Shown here in pieces: positions 46,253 to 55,128 of a stretch of DNA of 64,000 nt. A model generated the notes under the pieces. That model was given only the letters and a program-made list of their open reading frames with translations. It did not search any database and was not told the origin of the DNA. A program made the translations under genes and the position numbers. Positions within the stretch are counted from its first letter, which is position 1, and every line of letters starts with the position of its first letter. Source of the DNA: Mesorhizobium sp. WSM3859 (GTDB lineage: Bacteria; Pseudomonadota; Alphaproteobacteria; Rhizobiales; Rhizobiaceae); assembly GCF_002295065.1 (NCBI RefSeq), contig NZ_NSGG01000002.1, positions 574,439-638,438 of the forward strand, read 5' to 3'.

Positions 46253-47167
46253 ATCTCGCCAGCAGCCGACATCCTGGAGCCCGGCACAGAGGTCCGGACA
46301 TGGCTTGCGCCGGCCAAGATCAACCTGGCGCTGCATGTCACCGGACGGCGCGCCGACGGCTATCATCTCATCGACAGCCTTGCCGTGTTCACCCGCTTCG
46401 GCGACCGTCTCGAAATCGAGCCGGCGGAGCATGACGAGTTCTCCCTATCCGGCCGCTATGCGGCCGGCCTGCCGCTCGACGACGGCAATCTGGTGGTGAA
46501 GGCGCGCGATGCCTTGCGCCGGGAAGCCGGCGCGCAGCGCACGCCGCCCGTCGCCATCAGACTGGAAAAGAACCTGCCGATCGCGTCCGGCGTCGGCGGC
46601 GGCTCCAGCGACGCCGCGGCCGCGCTCAACGCGCTCGCGCGGCTCTGGAAGCTCGATACCGACGACAATTCGCTGGCCCGGATCGGGCTTTCGCTCGGCG
46701 CTGACCTGCCGATGTGCCTCAAGGGCAAGCCGCTTGTGGCGAGCGGCATCGGCGACGAGGTTTCGCCGCTCTCCACGTTTCCGGCGCTTGGCCTCGTCCT
46801 GGTCAATCCGGGCATCGCCGTCTCGACGCCGGACGTGTTCAAGGCGCTCTCCCGTCGCGACAATGACGCGCTGCCGCCGCTGCCGAAGCGCCTCGACTTC
46901 CACGCCATCCGCAACTGGCTGGAAACGACCCGCAACGATCTCGAGCCCCCTGCCCGATCGATCCAACCCGCGATCGGCGACGCGCTGAAGGCGCTCAAGC
47001 GCGCCGACGCTGCGTTTGCGCGCATGTCCGGCTCCGGCGCCACATGCTTCGGCCTGTTCGAGACCGGCAATGTCGCCAAGCGCGCGGCGATCGAGATCCG
47101 TGCGCGTCATCCCGACTGGTTCGTGGCCGCCACGCGCAGCATGGAGGTGAGCGATGGCGAAGCTTGA
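46253..47167 (+). CDS. ispE: 4-(cytidine 5'-diphospho)-2-C-methyl-D-erythritol kinase, apparent ATC start
   Basis: GHMP kinase of the MEP isoprenoid pathway, 304 residues if started here. Residues TWLAPAKINLALHVTGRRAD (catalytic Lys region) and the ATP loop GVGGGSSDAAAAL (about 113) are intact, and MSGSGATCF closes it. The reading frame from the upstream stop (TGA at 46145) to residue 45 has no ATG, GTG or TTG. AAGGA at 46240-46244 lies 8 bases before an ATC at 46253, exactly where homologues start, so I place the start there. A GTG at 46385 would remove essential residues. Confidence 0.85.
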   Translation: MSPAADILEPGTEVRTWLAPAKINLALHVTGRRADGYHLIDSLAVFTRFGDRLEIEPAEHDEFSLSGRYAAGLPLDDGNLVVKARDALRREAGAQRTPPVAIRLEKNLPIASGVGGGSSDAAAALNALARLWKLDTDDNSLARIGLSLGADLPMCLKGKPLVASGIGDEVSPLSTFPALGLVLVNPGIAVSTPDVFKALSRRDNDALPPLPKRLDFHAIRNWLETTRNDLEPPARSIQPAIGDALKALKRADAAFARMSGSGATCFGLFETGNVAKRAAIEIRARHPDWFVAATRSMEVSDGEA

Positions 47168-47711
47168 CGAAAGCCGGCCCTTCATTCCGGTGCGCATCGC
47201 GGTGCTGACGGTATCCGACACGCGCAGCCTTGCCGACGACAAGTCCGGCCAGACGCTGGCCGACCGCATCGCGGAAGCCGGCCATGTGCTTGCCGCGCGC
47301 GATATCGTGACCGACGACCGCGAAAAGATCCGCGACAAGGTTCTCAGCTGGTCGAAGGACGACAATATCGATGTCGTCATCACCACCGGCGGTACCGGCT
47401 TCACCGGCCGCGACGTGACACCGGAGGCGCTGGAGCCGATCTTCGAAAAGCGCATGGACGGCTTTTCGGAAGTCTTCCACCGCATCTCCTACGACAAGAT
47501 CGGCACCTCGACGATCCAGAGCCGGGCGACAGGCGGCGTCGTCAATGCCACTTTCGTCTTCGTGCTGCCGGGCTCGCCCGGCGCCTGCAAGGACGCTTGG
47601 GACGGCATTATCAAGGCGCAGCTCGACTACCGGCACATGCCCTGCAACTTCGTCGAAATCATGCCGCGGCTGGACGAGCATTTGAGGCGCGGCGGCAAGC
47701 CCACTTCGTAA
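47154..47711 (+). CDS. moaB: Molybdenum cofactor biosynthesis protein B
   Basis: Protein of 185 residues of the MoaB/MogA fold. Molybdopterin-binding motifs ITTGGTGFTGRDVTPEA (about 76-92) and VLPGSPGACKDAW are clear. The family adenylylates molybdopterin or assists molybdenum insertion. The start lies 14 bases inside the end of ispE with GGAGG before it, so the genes overlap and are coupled, though their pathways differ. Confidence 0.93.
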   Translation: MAKLDESRPFIPVRIAVLTVSDTRSLADDKSGQTLADRIAEAGHVLAARDIVTDDREKIRDKVLSWSKDDNIDVVITTGGTGFTGRDVTPEALEPIFEKRMDGFSEVFHRISYDKIGTSTIQSRATGGVVNATFVFVLPGSPGACKDAWDGIIKAQLDYRHMPCNFVEIMPRLDEHLRRGGKPTS

Positions 47712-47722
47712 GGGCGCAGGCG

Positions 47723-48226
47723 TCACTTCGGCGGCGCGACCCAGATTTCGGCGTTCAACCGCTTGGTCGCGAGACCCCGAGCCAGGGCTTCCGCGCTGCG
47801 CGCGCTCTTTGCCAGAGCCGAGGCCTGGCGCTTGCTGACGACGAGACCCTCGGCGAGCGCACGATTGCCCGAAAAGACGCGGGCCAGGAAAGGCGCGCGA
47901 TCGGCCCGGGCGCGTGAAAAGCGCGCCGGCATGGTCTGCTTTGCCGTATGCGCGACAACCTCGTCGATCCAGCCTTCGGCCAGCCGGGCGCCGGGTTCCA
48001 GAAGCAGCAGCCAATCGCCCTTGGCCTGACCGATACCCACGCTGATGCCGCTGGTCACATAGTGGCAGCCGGCATGTTCGGCCACGCGATGCGTCTGGTC
48101 GGTCGAGCCTTGATCGCAGACGATGACGTCGCGCACGACGCCCTCTACCGCGCCGCCGACCAGAGAGGCTAGCGTGCGGGCAAGGCCTTCTTCGTCGTTG
48201 CGGGTCTCGATGAGAACGCTAAGCAT
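47723..48226 (-). CDS. Family 2-type glycosyltransferase, short
   Basis: Protein of 167 residues. The N-terminus MLSVLIETRNDEEGLARTLASL and VIVCDQGSTDQTHRVAE are the nucleotide-sugar start of GT2 enzymes, and GDWLLLLEPGARLAEGW stands where the metal-binding DxD region would be, here without a DxD. The chain ends sooner than a typical catalytic domain (about 220), so it may be degenerate or a specialised short form. It converges with moaB and diverges from the radical SAM gene. Confidence 0.72.
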   Translation of the reverse strand: MLSVLIETRNDEEGLARTLASLVGGAVEGVVRDVIVCDQGSTDQTHRVAEHAGCHYVTSGISVGIGQAKGDWLLLLEPGARLAEGWIDEVVAHTAKQTMPARFSRARADRAPFLARVFSGNRALAEGLVVSKRQASALAKSARSAEALARGLATKRLNAEIWVAPPK

Positions 48227-48284
48227 TCTTAGCCGAATAGCGGAAAGCCTCGGCTTGCGCCAGTTACGCTTTTCAGTCGAAAAA

Positions 48285-48299
48285 GTTCTTGATTTGTTC
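48285..48299 (+). promoter_or_regulatory. SOS box GTTC-N7-GTTC
   Basis: GTTCTTGATTTGTTC is an exact match to the direct-repeat LexA operator (GTTC-N7-GTTC) established for alphaproteobacteria. It ends 25 bases before the start codon of the radical SAM gene, a position consistent with promoter overlap. Confidence 0.65.
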
Positions 48300-48324
48300 T
48301 CATCGGCAAAATAGGAATAGTTTC

Positions 48325-49530
48325 ATGAACAGAGCGATTCGACAGCCCGCCGACAGTCCCTGGGAAAGGGCGAAAATGGAACAGATCGTACGCGCCGACA
48401 TTGCCGCTTTCGGAGCAGGCAGAGCCGAGATGGCAAATGCGATGATCGAGCAGAGCGGCATGCGCGTGCGGCCCGACCGCAATCGCGGCCGCTCGGCCGG
48501 GATCAACCCGTCCGGCCGGTTCGAGCCGGTCAGCCGGCATGTCTTCGACGACGGCTGGAACTCGCTTGAGGAACTGCCGCCCTTCAAGACCGAGGTGCAG
48601 GTCGAGAAGCCGCGCACCATCATCACCCGCAACGAGTCGCCCGACATTTCCTTCGACCGTTCGATCAATCCCTATCGCGGCTGCGAGCACGGCTGCGTCT
48701 ACTGCTTCGCCCGGCCAACGCATGCCTTCATGGGTCTGTCGCCGGGGCTGGATTTCGAATCGAAGCTGTTCGCCAAGCCGGATGCGGCGCGCATGCTGGA
48801 CCGGGAGCTGTCGAAACCCGGCTACCAGCCGCGCACCATCGCCATCGGCACCAACACCGATCCCTACCAGCCGATCGAGAAGCAGTACCGGATCATGCGC
48901 GAGATCCTCGAGGTGCTGGAGGCGCGCGGACACCCGGTCGGCATCGTGACGAAGTCGGCGTTGGTGACGCGCGACATCGATATCCTGTCGCGCATGGCAG
49001 AACGCAGCCTTGCCAAGGTGGCGCTGTCGGTGACGACGATGGACCGGATGCTGGCCCGCACCATGGAGCCGCGTGCGTCGACGCCGACGAAACGGCTCGA
49101 GGCAATCAGGCAGTTGTCGGATGCCGGCATCCCGGCCTCCGTGATGGTGGCGCCGATCATCCCGGGTCTGACCGATCCGGAGATGGAGCGCATCCTCGAT
49201 TCGGCCAGAGCTGCCGGCGCCAGGGAGGCCGGCTACGTCATCCTGCGCCTGCCGCTCGAAGTGGCGCCGATCTTCAAGGACTGGCTGCTGCGGCATTATC
49301 CGGACCGCTACCGGCATGTGATGTCGCTGATCCGTTCGATGCGCGACGGCAAGGACTACGATTCCGAGTGGGGCAAGCGCATGAAGGGCGCCGGTCCCTA
49401 TGCCTGGCAGATCGGCCGGCGCTTCGAGATCGCGGCCAAGCGCCTCGGCCTCAATGTCGAGCGACGGCAGCTTCGCGTCGACCAATTCGTCGCAGGGTCA
49501 GGCGCCGGCGAGCAGTTGATGCTGCTTTGA
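48325..49530 (+). CDS. Radical SAM protein, PA0069 family
   Basis: Protein of 401 residues. The iron-sulfur motif CEHGCVYC (CX3CX2C, about 118) sits in NPYRGCEHGCVYCFARPTH, characteristic of the PA0069/spore photoproduct lyase-like group; AIGTNTDPYQPIEKQY and VMVAPIIPGLTD follow. Radical SAM enzymes cleave S-adenosylmethionine to start radical chemistry; some relatives repair UV lesions in DNA, and an SOS box lies upstream, which fits a damage role. Substrate unproved. AGGAA precedes the ATG by 7 bases. Confidence 0.88.
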   Translation: MNRAIRQPADSPWERAKMEQIVRADIAAFGAGRAEMANAMIEQSGMRVRPDRNRGRSAGINPSGRFEPVSRHVFDDGWNSLEELPPFKTEVQVEKPRTIITRNESPDISFDRSINPYRGCEHGCVYCFARPTHAFMGLSPGLDFESKLFAKPDAARMLDRELSKPGYQPRTIAIGTNTDPYQPIEKQYRIMREILEVLEARGHPVGIVTKSALVTRDIDILSRMAERSLAKVALSVTTMDRMLARTMEPRASTPTKRLEAIRQLSDAGIPASVMVAPIIPGLTDPEMERILDSARAAGAREAGYVILRLPLEVAPIFKDWLLRHYPDRYRHVMSLIRSMRDGKDYDSEWGKRMKGAGPYAWQIGRRFEIAAKRLGLNVERRQLRVDQFVAGSGAGEQLMLL

Positions 49531-49725
49531 CGCCAGCACCGGCCATGACAGCCGGCGTTAAGCAGTCCCAGGCAAACCGATTTTCCGCCTGGAATTGCAG
49601 TCCCTTTGAAGAATCCCGTCCGGCCGCTGTCCCCCGGCCGTGAGACGGTGCCTTCCCGGTCCGGCGCCCCACCCGACCCGGAGGGACTTGCGGAGAATCG
49701 GAGCCGATGCGAACCTCGCCGCACC

Positions 49726-50421
49726 ATGGCTCGCGCGCGTTCCGATTCTCCGCTTCTCTTTGAAATGGTCGAGAAGCCCGACTTCTCGATCGAGACGAAG
49801 GCGATGGCCGACGGGCTGTGGCCGGTCGCCGGCATGGATGAGGCTGGCCGCGGTCCGCTCGCCGGACCGGTGGTCGCCGCCGCGGTGGTGCTCAACCCTG
49901 CCAATATTCCGGAAGGCCTCCACGATTCCAAGCGCCTCACCCATTTGCAGCGCGAGGCGCTGTTCCTCAAGATTCTCGGCTCGGCGCTCAGCGTATCGAT
50001 GGCCTCGATCAGCGCCGAGGGCATCGACAATAGCAACATCCTGAAAGCCAGCCTCGAAGCGATGCGCCGCGCCGCCGCGGGCCTCTCGTTGCAGCCGAAA
50101 CTCGCCTTGGCCGACGGTCGCGACATTCCGCCCGGCCTCGCCTGCGAAGGCCGGGCGCTGATCAAGGGCGACCAGCGCTCGCAGTCGATCGCCGCCGCCT
50201 CCATCGTCGCCAAAGTGATGCGTGACCGCATGATGTGCGGCTGCGGCGGGCATCACGAACACTACGGCTTCGAGGTGCATATGGGCTATGCGACGGTGCG
50301 GCACCGGACCGCCATCGAGGCGCATGGCCCAGTGGCAAGGCTGCATCGGACCTCATTCGCGCCGTTCAGGTTGGGCGGGGCCGAGGTGGTTGAGGAAGAA
50401 ACTCTCCTCGGATTTGAGTAA
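49726..50421 (+). CDS. rnhB: Ribonuclease HII
   Basis: Protein of 231 residues. The first catalytic acids are in [19 protein letters not shown] (DEAGRG motif, about 36); later ones in [11 protein letters not shown] and the conserved [14 protein letters not shown]. It cuts RNA in RNA/DNA hybrids and removes single ribonucleotides. The ATG at 49726 begins MARARSDSP; a reading frame upstream is open but without homology. A nested palindromic repeat follows its stop. Confidence 0.95.
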   Translation: MARARSDSPLLFEMVEKPDFSIETKAMADGLWPVAGMDEAGRGPLAGPVVAAAVVLNPANIPEGLHDSKRLTHLQREALFLKILGSALSVSMASISAEGIDNSNILKASLEAMRRAAAGLSLQPKLALADGRDIPPGLACEGRALIKGDQRSQSIAAASIVAKVMRDRMMCGCGGHHEHYGFEVHMGYATVRHRTAIEAHGPVARLHRTSFAPFRLGGAEVVEEETLLGFE

Positions 50422-50443
50422 GGCGCCTGCGCCGGTGACGGCC

Positions 50444-50725
50444 GATCTCCCCCCTTGTGGGGGAGATGTCCGGCAGGACAGAGGGGGGCGCTGTCCCGCC
50501 GACGTAATAATGCTTGGGTTCCTCGCCTCTCCAAAGGCGGGGAGAGGTGGCCGCGAAGCGGACGGAGAGGGGCCTTCTTTTCTTAGGGGCGCTCCCCTCT
50601 CCGTCTCGGCTTCGCCGAGCCACCTCTCCCCACATTCGTGGGGCGAGGAACCTTGATTCTGAGGCGCCTCGATCCTTCGCGCCCCCCTCTGTCCTGCCGG
50701 ACATCTCCCCCACAAGGGGGGAGAT
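50444..50725. repeat. Nested family A palindromic elements, copy 4
   Basis: Outer pair: 50444-50491 (GATCTCCCCCC, TTGT, its complement, then hairpin TGTCCGGCAGGACA and tail AGAGGGGGG) and 50679-50725, its inverse. Inner pair of a different subfamily: 50517-50574 (GGTTCCTCGCC ... GGGGAGAGGTGGCCGC ... GGAGAGGGG) and 50591-50652, its inverse. The inner element sits between the outer arms. This fills the 396-base gap between rnhB and the ATP synthase operon. Confidence 0.9.
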
Positions 50726-50761
50726 TGGCAGCGTCGGCGCCGCGCTCCCTTTTCAAACAAC

Positions 50762-50795
50762 AAAAAAAGCCGCCGGGTTGCCCAGGCGGCTTTTG
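50762..50795. terminator. Bidirectional Rho-independent terminator
   Basis: AGCCGCC...GGCGGCT stem with GGGTTGCCC-type centre, flanked by seven A on the left and TTTT on the right. It ends the ATP synthase F0 operon on the minus strand (U-run of seven) and may also stop rnhB read-through. Confidence 0.88.
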
Positions 50796-50817
50796 ATTCA
50801 GAAGCTTCGAAGTCAGC

Positions 50818-51309
50818 TCAGTTCAGCTTGGCCTTAACGTCATCGAGCGCCGACTTGAACAAATCCGCACCGGCCTTGGCGTCAACCTTGGCCGCAAGCA
50901 GCGCGCGGGCGGCCTCGATGGCGATGTCGACGGCCGAGGCGCGCACTTCGCTGACGGCCTCGCGCTCGGCCTGGCTGATCTTCTGCTCGGCAAGCGCGGT
51001 GCGTCGGGCGACGTAGTCCTCGGTCTTCTTGTGCGCCTCGGAAGCAAGCAGTTCAGCCTCGCGCTTGGCCGCGGCGACGATGTCGGCAGCCTCCTTCTCG
51101 GCTTCCTTGCGCTTCTGCTGATACTGGCCGAGCAACTGCTGGGCCTCTTCGCGAAGCTTGCGCGCTTCCTCGAGCTCGCCGCTGATCTTGGCCGCGCGAG
51201 CGTCGAGCGACTTGGTCAGCATGCCCGGCACCTTCAGATAGATGACGGCGCCGAGGAAGATGAATAGGGCGATAGCGGCCCAGAGCGTGGCGAGTGATGT
51301 GGCGTCCAT
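50818..51309 (-). CDS. atpF: ATP synthase F0 subunit b
   Basis: Protein of 163 residues: one N-terminal membrane helix (TLWAAIALFIFLGAVIYL) and a long charged coiled coil (about 35-140; EARKLREEAQQLLGQYQQKR). It is part of the peripheral stalk holding F1 to F0. It starts 11 bases after the b' gene, with GAGGAG before the ATG. Last gene of the F0 operon here. Confidence 0.95.
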   Translation of the reverse strand: MDATSLATLWAAIALFIFLGAVIYLKVPGMLTKSLDARAAKISGELEEARKLREEAQQLLGQYQQKRKEAEKEAADIVAAAKREAELLASEAHKKTEDYVARRTALAEQKISQAEREAVSEVRASAVDIAIEAARALLAAKVDAKAGADLFKSALDDVKAKLN

Positions 51310-51320
51310 GATCCCGCTCC

Positions 51321-51902
51321 TCACCGGCTCGCGGATTTGACCGCGGCCGCAATCTCGGACTTGTTGGCCTTGCCGCCGACAAGCGCCTCGACGATGGCCG
51401 ACGTGGTGTCCTCGGCGATCGTGCCGACTTCCTTCATCGCCTTGGCCTTGATCGAGGCGATGCTCGCCTCGGCCTCGCCAAGCTTCTTCTCGAGCTCGGC
51501 CTCGAGCTTCTTGCGCGTGCCCTCGGCGTCCGCCTTGGCGGCGTCGCTTGCCTGCTGGCCGATCTTGTTGGCGTTGGCCTTGGCCTCCGCCAGTTCCTGC
51601 TCATAGGCGGCAACGGCGGCATCCGCCTCGCCCTTCAGCCTTGCGGCATGGTCGAGGTCCTGGGTGATGCGATCGTTGCGGACATCGATGATGCCGCCAA
51701 GACGCGGCATCACAACGCGCTTCAGGAACAGGTAGAAGAGCCCGAAGGTGATAACCAGCCACAGGATCTGCGACGGGAAGGTCTTGGCATCGAACGGCGG
51801 GAACGCTTCATGCTCCGCGGCAGGCACCGCGGTGCCCGCATGCGTGTCGCCTTCGGCCGCGGCCGGCGCGGTTTCTTGCGCAAAGGCAGATGTCACGAAC
51901 AT
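51321..51902 (-). CDS. ATP synthase F0 subunit b'
   Basis: Protein of 193 residues. An Ala-rich N-terminal region (about 35 residues) precedes one membrane helix (SQILWLVITFGLFYLFLKRV) and a coiled coil (GEADAAVAAYEQELAEAKANA). As in photosynthetic and other alphaproteobacteria, b and b' pair in the peripheral stalk. Located between atpE and atpF. Confidence 0.93.
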   Translation of the reverse strand: MFVTSAFAQETAPAAAEGDTHAGTAVPAAEHEAFPPFDAKTFPSQILWLVITFGLFYLFLKRVVMPRLGGIIDVRNDRITQDLDHAARLKGEADAAVAAYEQELAEAKANANKIGQQASDAAKADAEGTRKKLEAELEKKLGEAEASIASIKAKAMKEVGTIAEDTTSAIVEALVGGKANKSEIAAAVKSASR

Positions 51903-51959
51903 CTCATTCCCCTGTCCATACGGGGCCGCACCATGCGGCCCCTTTTGTCAGCGCGCTTC

Positions 51960-52187
51960 TTACTTGGTGAACACCAGCAGCAGCGCGATGAGGAGCGAGA
52001 AGATGCCCAGAGCCTCGGTCACGGCAAAGCCGAAGATCAAGCGGCCGAACTGGCCGTCAGCAGCCGACGGGTTGCGGAGCGCGCCCGAGAGGTAGCTGCC
52101 GAAGATGTTGCCGAGGCCGATGCCCGCGCCGCCCATGCCGATGCAGGCGATACCAGCGCCGATAGCAGCTGCTGCAGTTGCGTCCAT
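51960..52187 (-). CDS. atpE: ATP synthase F0 subunit c
   Basis: Protein of 75 residues forming the proton-carrying ring: two hydrophobic helices around a polar loop ([13 protein letters not shown]). The proton-binding acid is Glu in [10 protein letters not shown] (about 57). Glycine-rich first helix [17 protein letters not shown] is typical. Situated between atpB and the b' gene. Confidence 0.96.
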   Translation of the reverse strand: MDATAAAAIGAGIACIGMGGAGIGLGNIFGSYLSGALRNPSAADGQFGRLIFGFAVTEALGIFSLLIALLLVFTK

Positions 52188-52265
52188 TTCAAAACTCCTG
52201 TGGTTTGCTTGTTCGTTGCAGTTGGTACGTTAGGAATGCTGGCGCCGGGGCGCCGGTGAAATCGA

Positions 52266-53027
52266 TCAGTGGCTCGGGTGCAGCGCGTCGTTCAGATACA
52301 TGCAGGTCAGCACCGCGAAGACGTAGGCCTGCAGGAAGGCGACCAGCAGCTCCAGGGCAGTCAGCGCGACGGCCATGGCTAAAGGCAGAATCGAACCGGC
52401 GATGCCGACGGCGCCCAGCGCGCTGAGGCTGACAACGAAGCCAGAAAACACCTTCAACGTGATGTGCCCGGCCAGCATGTTGGCGAAAAGACGAACCGAG
52501 AGGCTGACAGGACGCGAGACGAAGGAAATGACTTCGATCGCTACCACCAGCGGCAGCAGATAGCCCGGCACGCCATGCGGCACAAACAGCTTGAGGAAGC
52601 CGAAGCCGTGCTTGGCGAAGCCGTAGACGATGACGGTGCCGATGACCAGGATCGCCAGCGTGAAGGTGACGATGAGGTGGCTGGTGACGGTAAAGAAATA
52701 GGGGAACAGGCCGATCAGATTGGCGGCCAGCACGAACATGAACAGCGAGAACACCAGCGGGAAGAACTGCATGCCCTGCTTGCCGGCGGCGTCGCGCAGC
52801 ATGTTGCCGACGAACTCGTAGGCCATTTCAGAGACAGACTGCAGGCGGCCCGGGATCAGGGCGCGACTGGCGGTGCTCATATAGAGGAAAGCGGAAGCGA
52901 CGAGAACCGTCACGACCATGAACAGAGCGGAATTGGTGAACGAGACGTCGTAGCCGCCGATATGCAGCGGGATGATCGGATGGATCTGGAACTGGTGGAT
53001 CGGATCGACCTTGTCAGCAGCAGCCAC
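52266..53027 (-). CDS. atpB: ATP synthase F0 subunit a
   Basis: Protein of 253 residues with five or six membrane helices. The essential Arg that faces the c ring lies in [12 protein letters not shown] (about 179). It forms the proton half-channels. Follows atpI by 64 bases and precedes atpE. Confidence 0.96.
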   Translation of the reverse strand: MAAADKVDPIHQFQIHPIIPLHIGGYDVSFTNSALFMVVTVLVASAFLYMSTASRALIPGRLQSVSEMAYEFVGNMLRDAAGKQGMQFFPLVFSLFMFVLAANLIGLFPYFFTVTSHLIVTFTLAILVIGTVIVYGFAKHGFGFLKLFVPHGVPGYLLPLVVAIEVISFVSRPVSLSVRLFANMLAGHITLKVFSGFVVSLSALGAVGIAGSILPLAMAVALTALELLVAFLQAYVFAVLTCMYLNDALHPSH

Positions 53028-53091
53028 TTTAAATCCCCGTCAAAGCCACAATCGGCTTCTTAAGTTCACTTCAGCGCCCAGGGCGCCCACT

Positions 53092-53484
53092 TTATTCTTT
53101 CGGTTCGCGCGGCTTGCCGCTCTGGCCGAATTCCGATGTCAGTCCCGCCGAACGCAGGACATTGAGTATACCGGCACCAAAGCCAAGCAACAGGCCCACG
53201 ATCAGACCCCAAGGCGTCGTTCCCGCCAGGCGGTCGATAATCCAGCCCAAGCCGACACCAACCACCACTCCGGCGATGAACTCGCTGGACAGTTTCAGCG
53301 CCTGACCGTAACCGGTCGCAGCTTTCGCTTCGTCTTTCCCCTCGAGCCGGTCCGTGCGTCTCGTCGCGAGCGATGCTTCGAGATCGCGCCGGCGGCGCTC
53401 AAGTTCGTCGTCGCGGATGGTGGCTTCTGGCTGCCTGCCGCGGCCGGTTTCTCCGGTTCCGTCTGGCCCGGTTTTGTTGGCCAT
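53092..53484 (-). CDS. atpI: ATP synthase assembly protein AtpI
   Basis: Protein of 130 residues: a charged N-terminal half (RDDELERRRRDLEASLATRR) and two membrane helices near 70-110 (FIAGVVVGVGLGWIIDRL, GLIVGLLLGFGAGILNVL) of the AtpI/AtpZ family. It helps assemble the c ring and may carry Mg. First gene of the F0 operon, with a likely promoter 58-87 bases upstream. Confidence 0.87.
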   Translation of the reverse strand: MANKTGPDGTGETGRGRQPEATIRDDELERRRRDLEASLATRRTDRLEGKDEAKAATGYGQALKLSSEFIAGVVVGVGLGWIIDRLAGTTPWGLIVGLLLGFGAGILNVLRSAGLTSEFGQSGKPREPKE

Positions 53485-53541
53485 CGCAACCCCCCTGCCC
53501 GGGCAGACGATTGCCGTCCGTCCGCTTCTAAAGTCGCCGGC

Positions 53542-53571
53542 AACATAGTTAGAGGGTCCGCGCCCGTCAAG
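53542..53571 (-). promoter_or_regulatory. Likely sigma-70-type promoter of the atp operon
   Basis: On the minus strand CTTGAC (53566-53571) and TATGTT (53542-53547) are separated by 18 bases, close to the alphaproteobacterial housekeeping consensus, 58 bases before the atpI start. The rest of the 289-base gap to the SleB-like gene shows nothing else definite. Confidence 0.55.
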
Positions 53572-53773
53572 CCACGGGCCGAACTTCCAAGCGATGTATT
53601 TTTCTCTGTTAAAACAATGAGTTATCGAGGTGCGACATCGTGCCCTTCACGGCCGCGTGAGGTGACGGCGCGAATCCTGGCGACAAGCCGCACCGATCGG
53701 CACGGGTGCCGGGCCGCCGGGAGCATTGCCGGAGGCGGCGTTCAGGCGGGTCCAGTTCAAGCCGCGCGACGGC

Positions 53774-54955
53774 TCAGCTCCAGCCGCCGCCATAGGTGCG
53801 GTAGAAGATGTGCAGGCCGATCCGGGTCATGCGCTGCATGGCGCGGGCCCAGCCGGGATGGACGTAGTTGGCGTAGTAATGCGTCGACGAGCCGACCTCG
53901 GGAATGAAAATCTTGCCGGCGGTCACCGCCATGGCGACCTCCTGAGCGGTCTTATAGGAAGCCTGGTCGGTGATTGTCTTCTTCCTGCCGTCGCAGGCGA
54001 AGGAGAACTGGCAGCGATTGAACCAGTCGTCGTTCTGGTAGACGACGCCGCAGATGGTCTTCGGATAGGCCGGATTGCGGACGCGGTTCAGGATCACCTG
54101 GGCAACCGCTGCCTGGCCGCGAACGGGCTCGCTGCGCGCCTCGAAATAGATGCCCTTGGCAAGGCAGGCCTGCTCGGGCTTGGAAAAGACGCTGGCCGGC
54201 AGCGGGTTCTGCAGCCAGGCATGGTCGCCCTTGCCCATCGGTGGGATGAAGCGGCCGTCGTTCGGATCGTCCTGCAGCAGCGCCTCGAAGGGCGAGGCCT
54301 TGGCATAGTCGGGCGCCGACTGGGCATAGGCGGTCGCGAGGACATCCGGCTTGTCGTTGTTGACGAGGGCGACAAGCGCCGCCGGCAGGACCTCGTCAGG
54401 CCTCTTCTCCTCGCGCAGATGGAAGGCTTGGGCGATCTGAACTTCCTTGCCCTTGATGCCCGGCTTGGCGAAGGTGAGCTTCAGGCCGCTGTCCATCGAG
54501 GGACGCAGCAGCGAAGAGGTGCGCTCGAAGATCGAGCCGGCGCTGAAATTCTTGGGCGGCGCGACGGGCGAGACCTGAACGAGGCGGCCCTTCTTGTCGG
54601 CGCGCACGACACGATCCTCATCGGGCGTGGCGCCCGCGGCGTTGCCCTTGCCGCGGAAGGCGACGATGCCCAAGCCCGGCAGATTGACGCCGGAGCCGGA
54701 GATCGAGCCGGTGGCGGTGGAATCGATGAACGGCATTTCGGCGGCATGCACCGAGCCGGCGGCGGATTTCTCGATATAGGCGTTCCAGCGGGCGTTGGGC
54801 GTTTCCAGGCCGGTGATCAGGCTGGTGATATCCTGATAGGCGACTACCGACGGAAAGCCGATCCACATGCCGAGCCCGAGCACCAAAGGAGGAAGGAAGG
54901 AACGTTTTTTCGCAACGGCGGCGGCGGCAAGCCGCAATGAAACGCGTCGATGCAC
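53774..54955 (-). CDS. Cell-wall hydrolase, SleB-like
   Basis: Protein of 393 residues with an N-terminal membrane segment (FLPPLVLGLGMWIGF). The C-terminal 140 residues are a SleB/Hydrolase_2 domain: GIYFEARSEPVRGQAAVAQV (catalytic Glu region), VILNRVRNPAYPKTICGVVY and CQFSFACDG. Such enzymes cleave peptidoglycan glycan strands and are known from spore germination and general wall turnover. Middle part is unstructured. No partner genes nearby. Confidence 0.88.
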   Translation of the reverse strand: MHRRVSLRLAAAAVAKKRSFLPPLVLGLGMWIGFPSVVAYQDITSLITGLETPNARWNAYIEKSAAGSVHAAEMPFIDSTATGSISGSGVNLPGLGIVAFRGKGNAAGATPDEDRVVRADKKGRLVQVSPVAPPKNFSAGSIFERTSSLLRPSMDSGLKLTFAKPGIKGKEVQIAQAFHLREEKRPDEVLPAALVALVNNDKPDVLATAYAQSAPDYAKASPFEALLQDDPNDGRFIPPMGKGDHAWLQNPLPASVFSKPEQACLAKGIYFEARSEPVRGQAAVAQVILNRVRNPAYPKTICGVVYQNDDWFNRCQFSFACDGRKKTITDQASYKTAQEVAMAVTAGKIFIPEVGSSTHYYANYVHPGWARAMQRMTRIGLHIFYRTYGGGWS

Positions 54956-55128
54956 GGAACTCTCCAGAACGCTACTGACCCCGGAGAGCCAAAATGATGC
55001 ATTAACCTTGATGCGGGGTTAACGACATCGATCGTGTTCTTTTCATGTTTGAGGAGAGCCGGCCCGCAGTTTCCACAGCGGGTCGATGAAGAATCGGACC
55101 TGATGGGTGTGCACGAGGCTTGGGTGAA

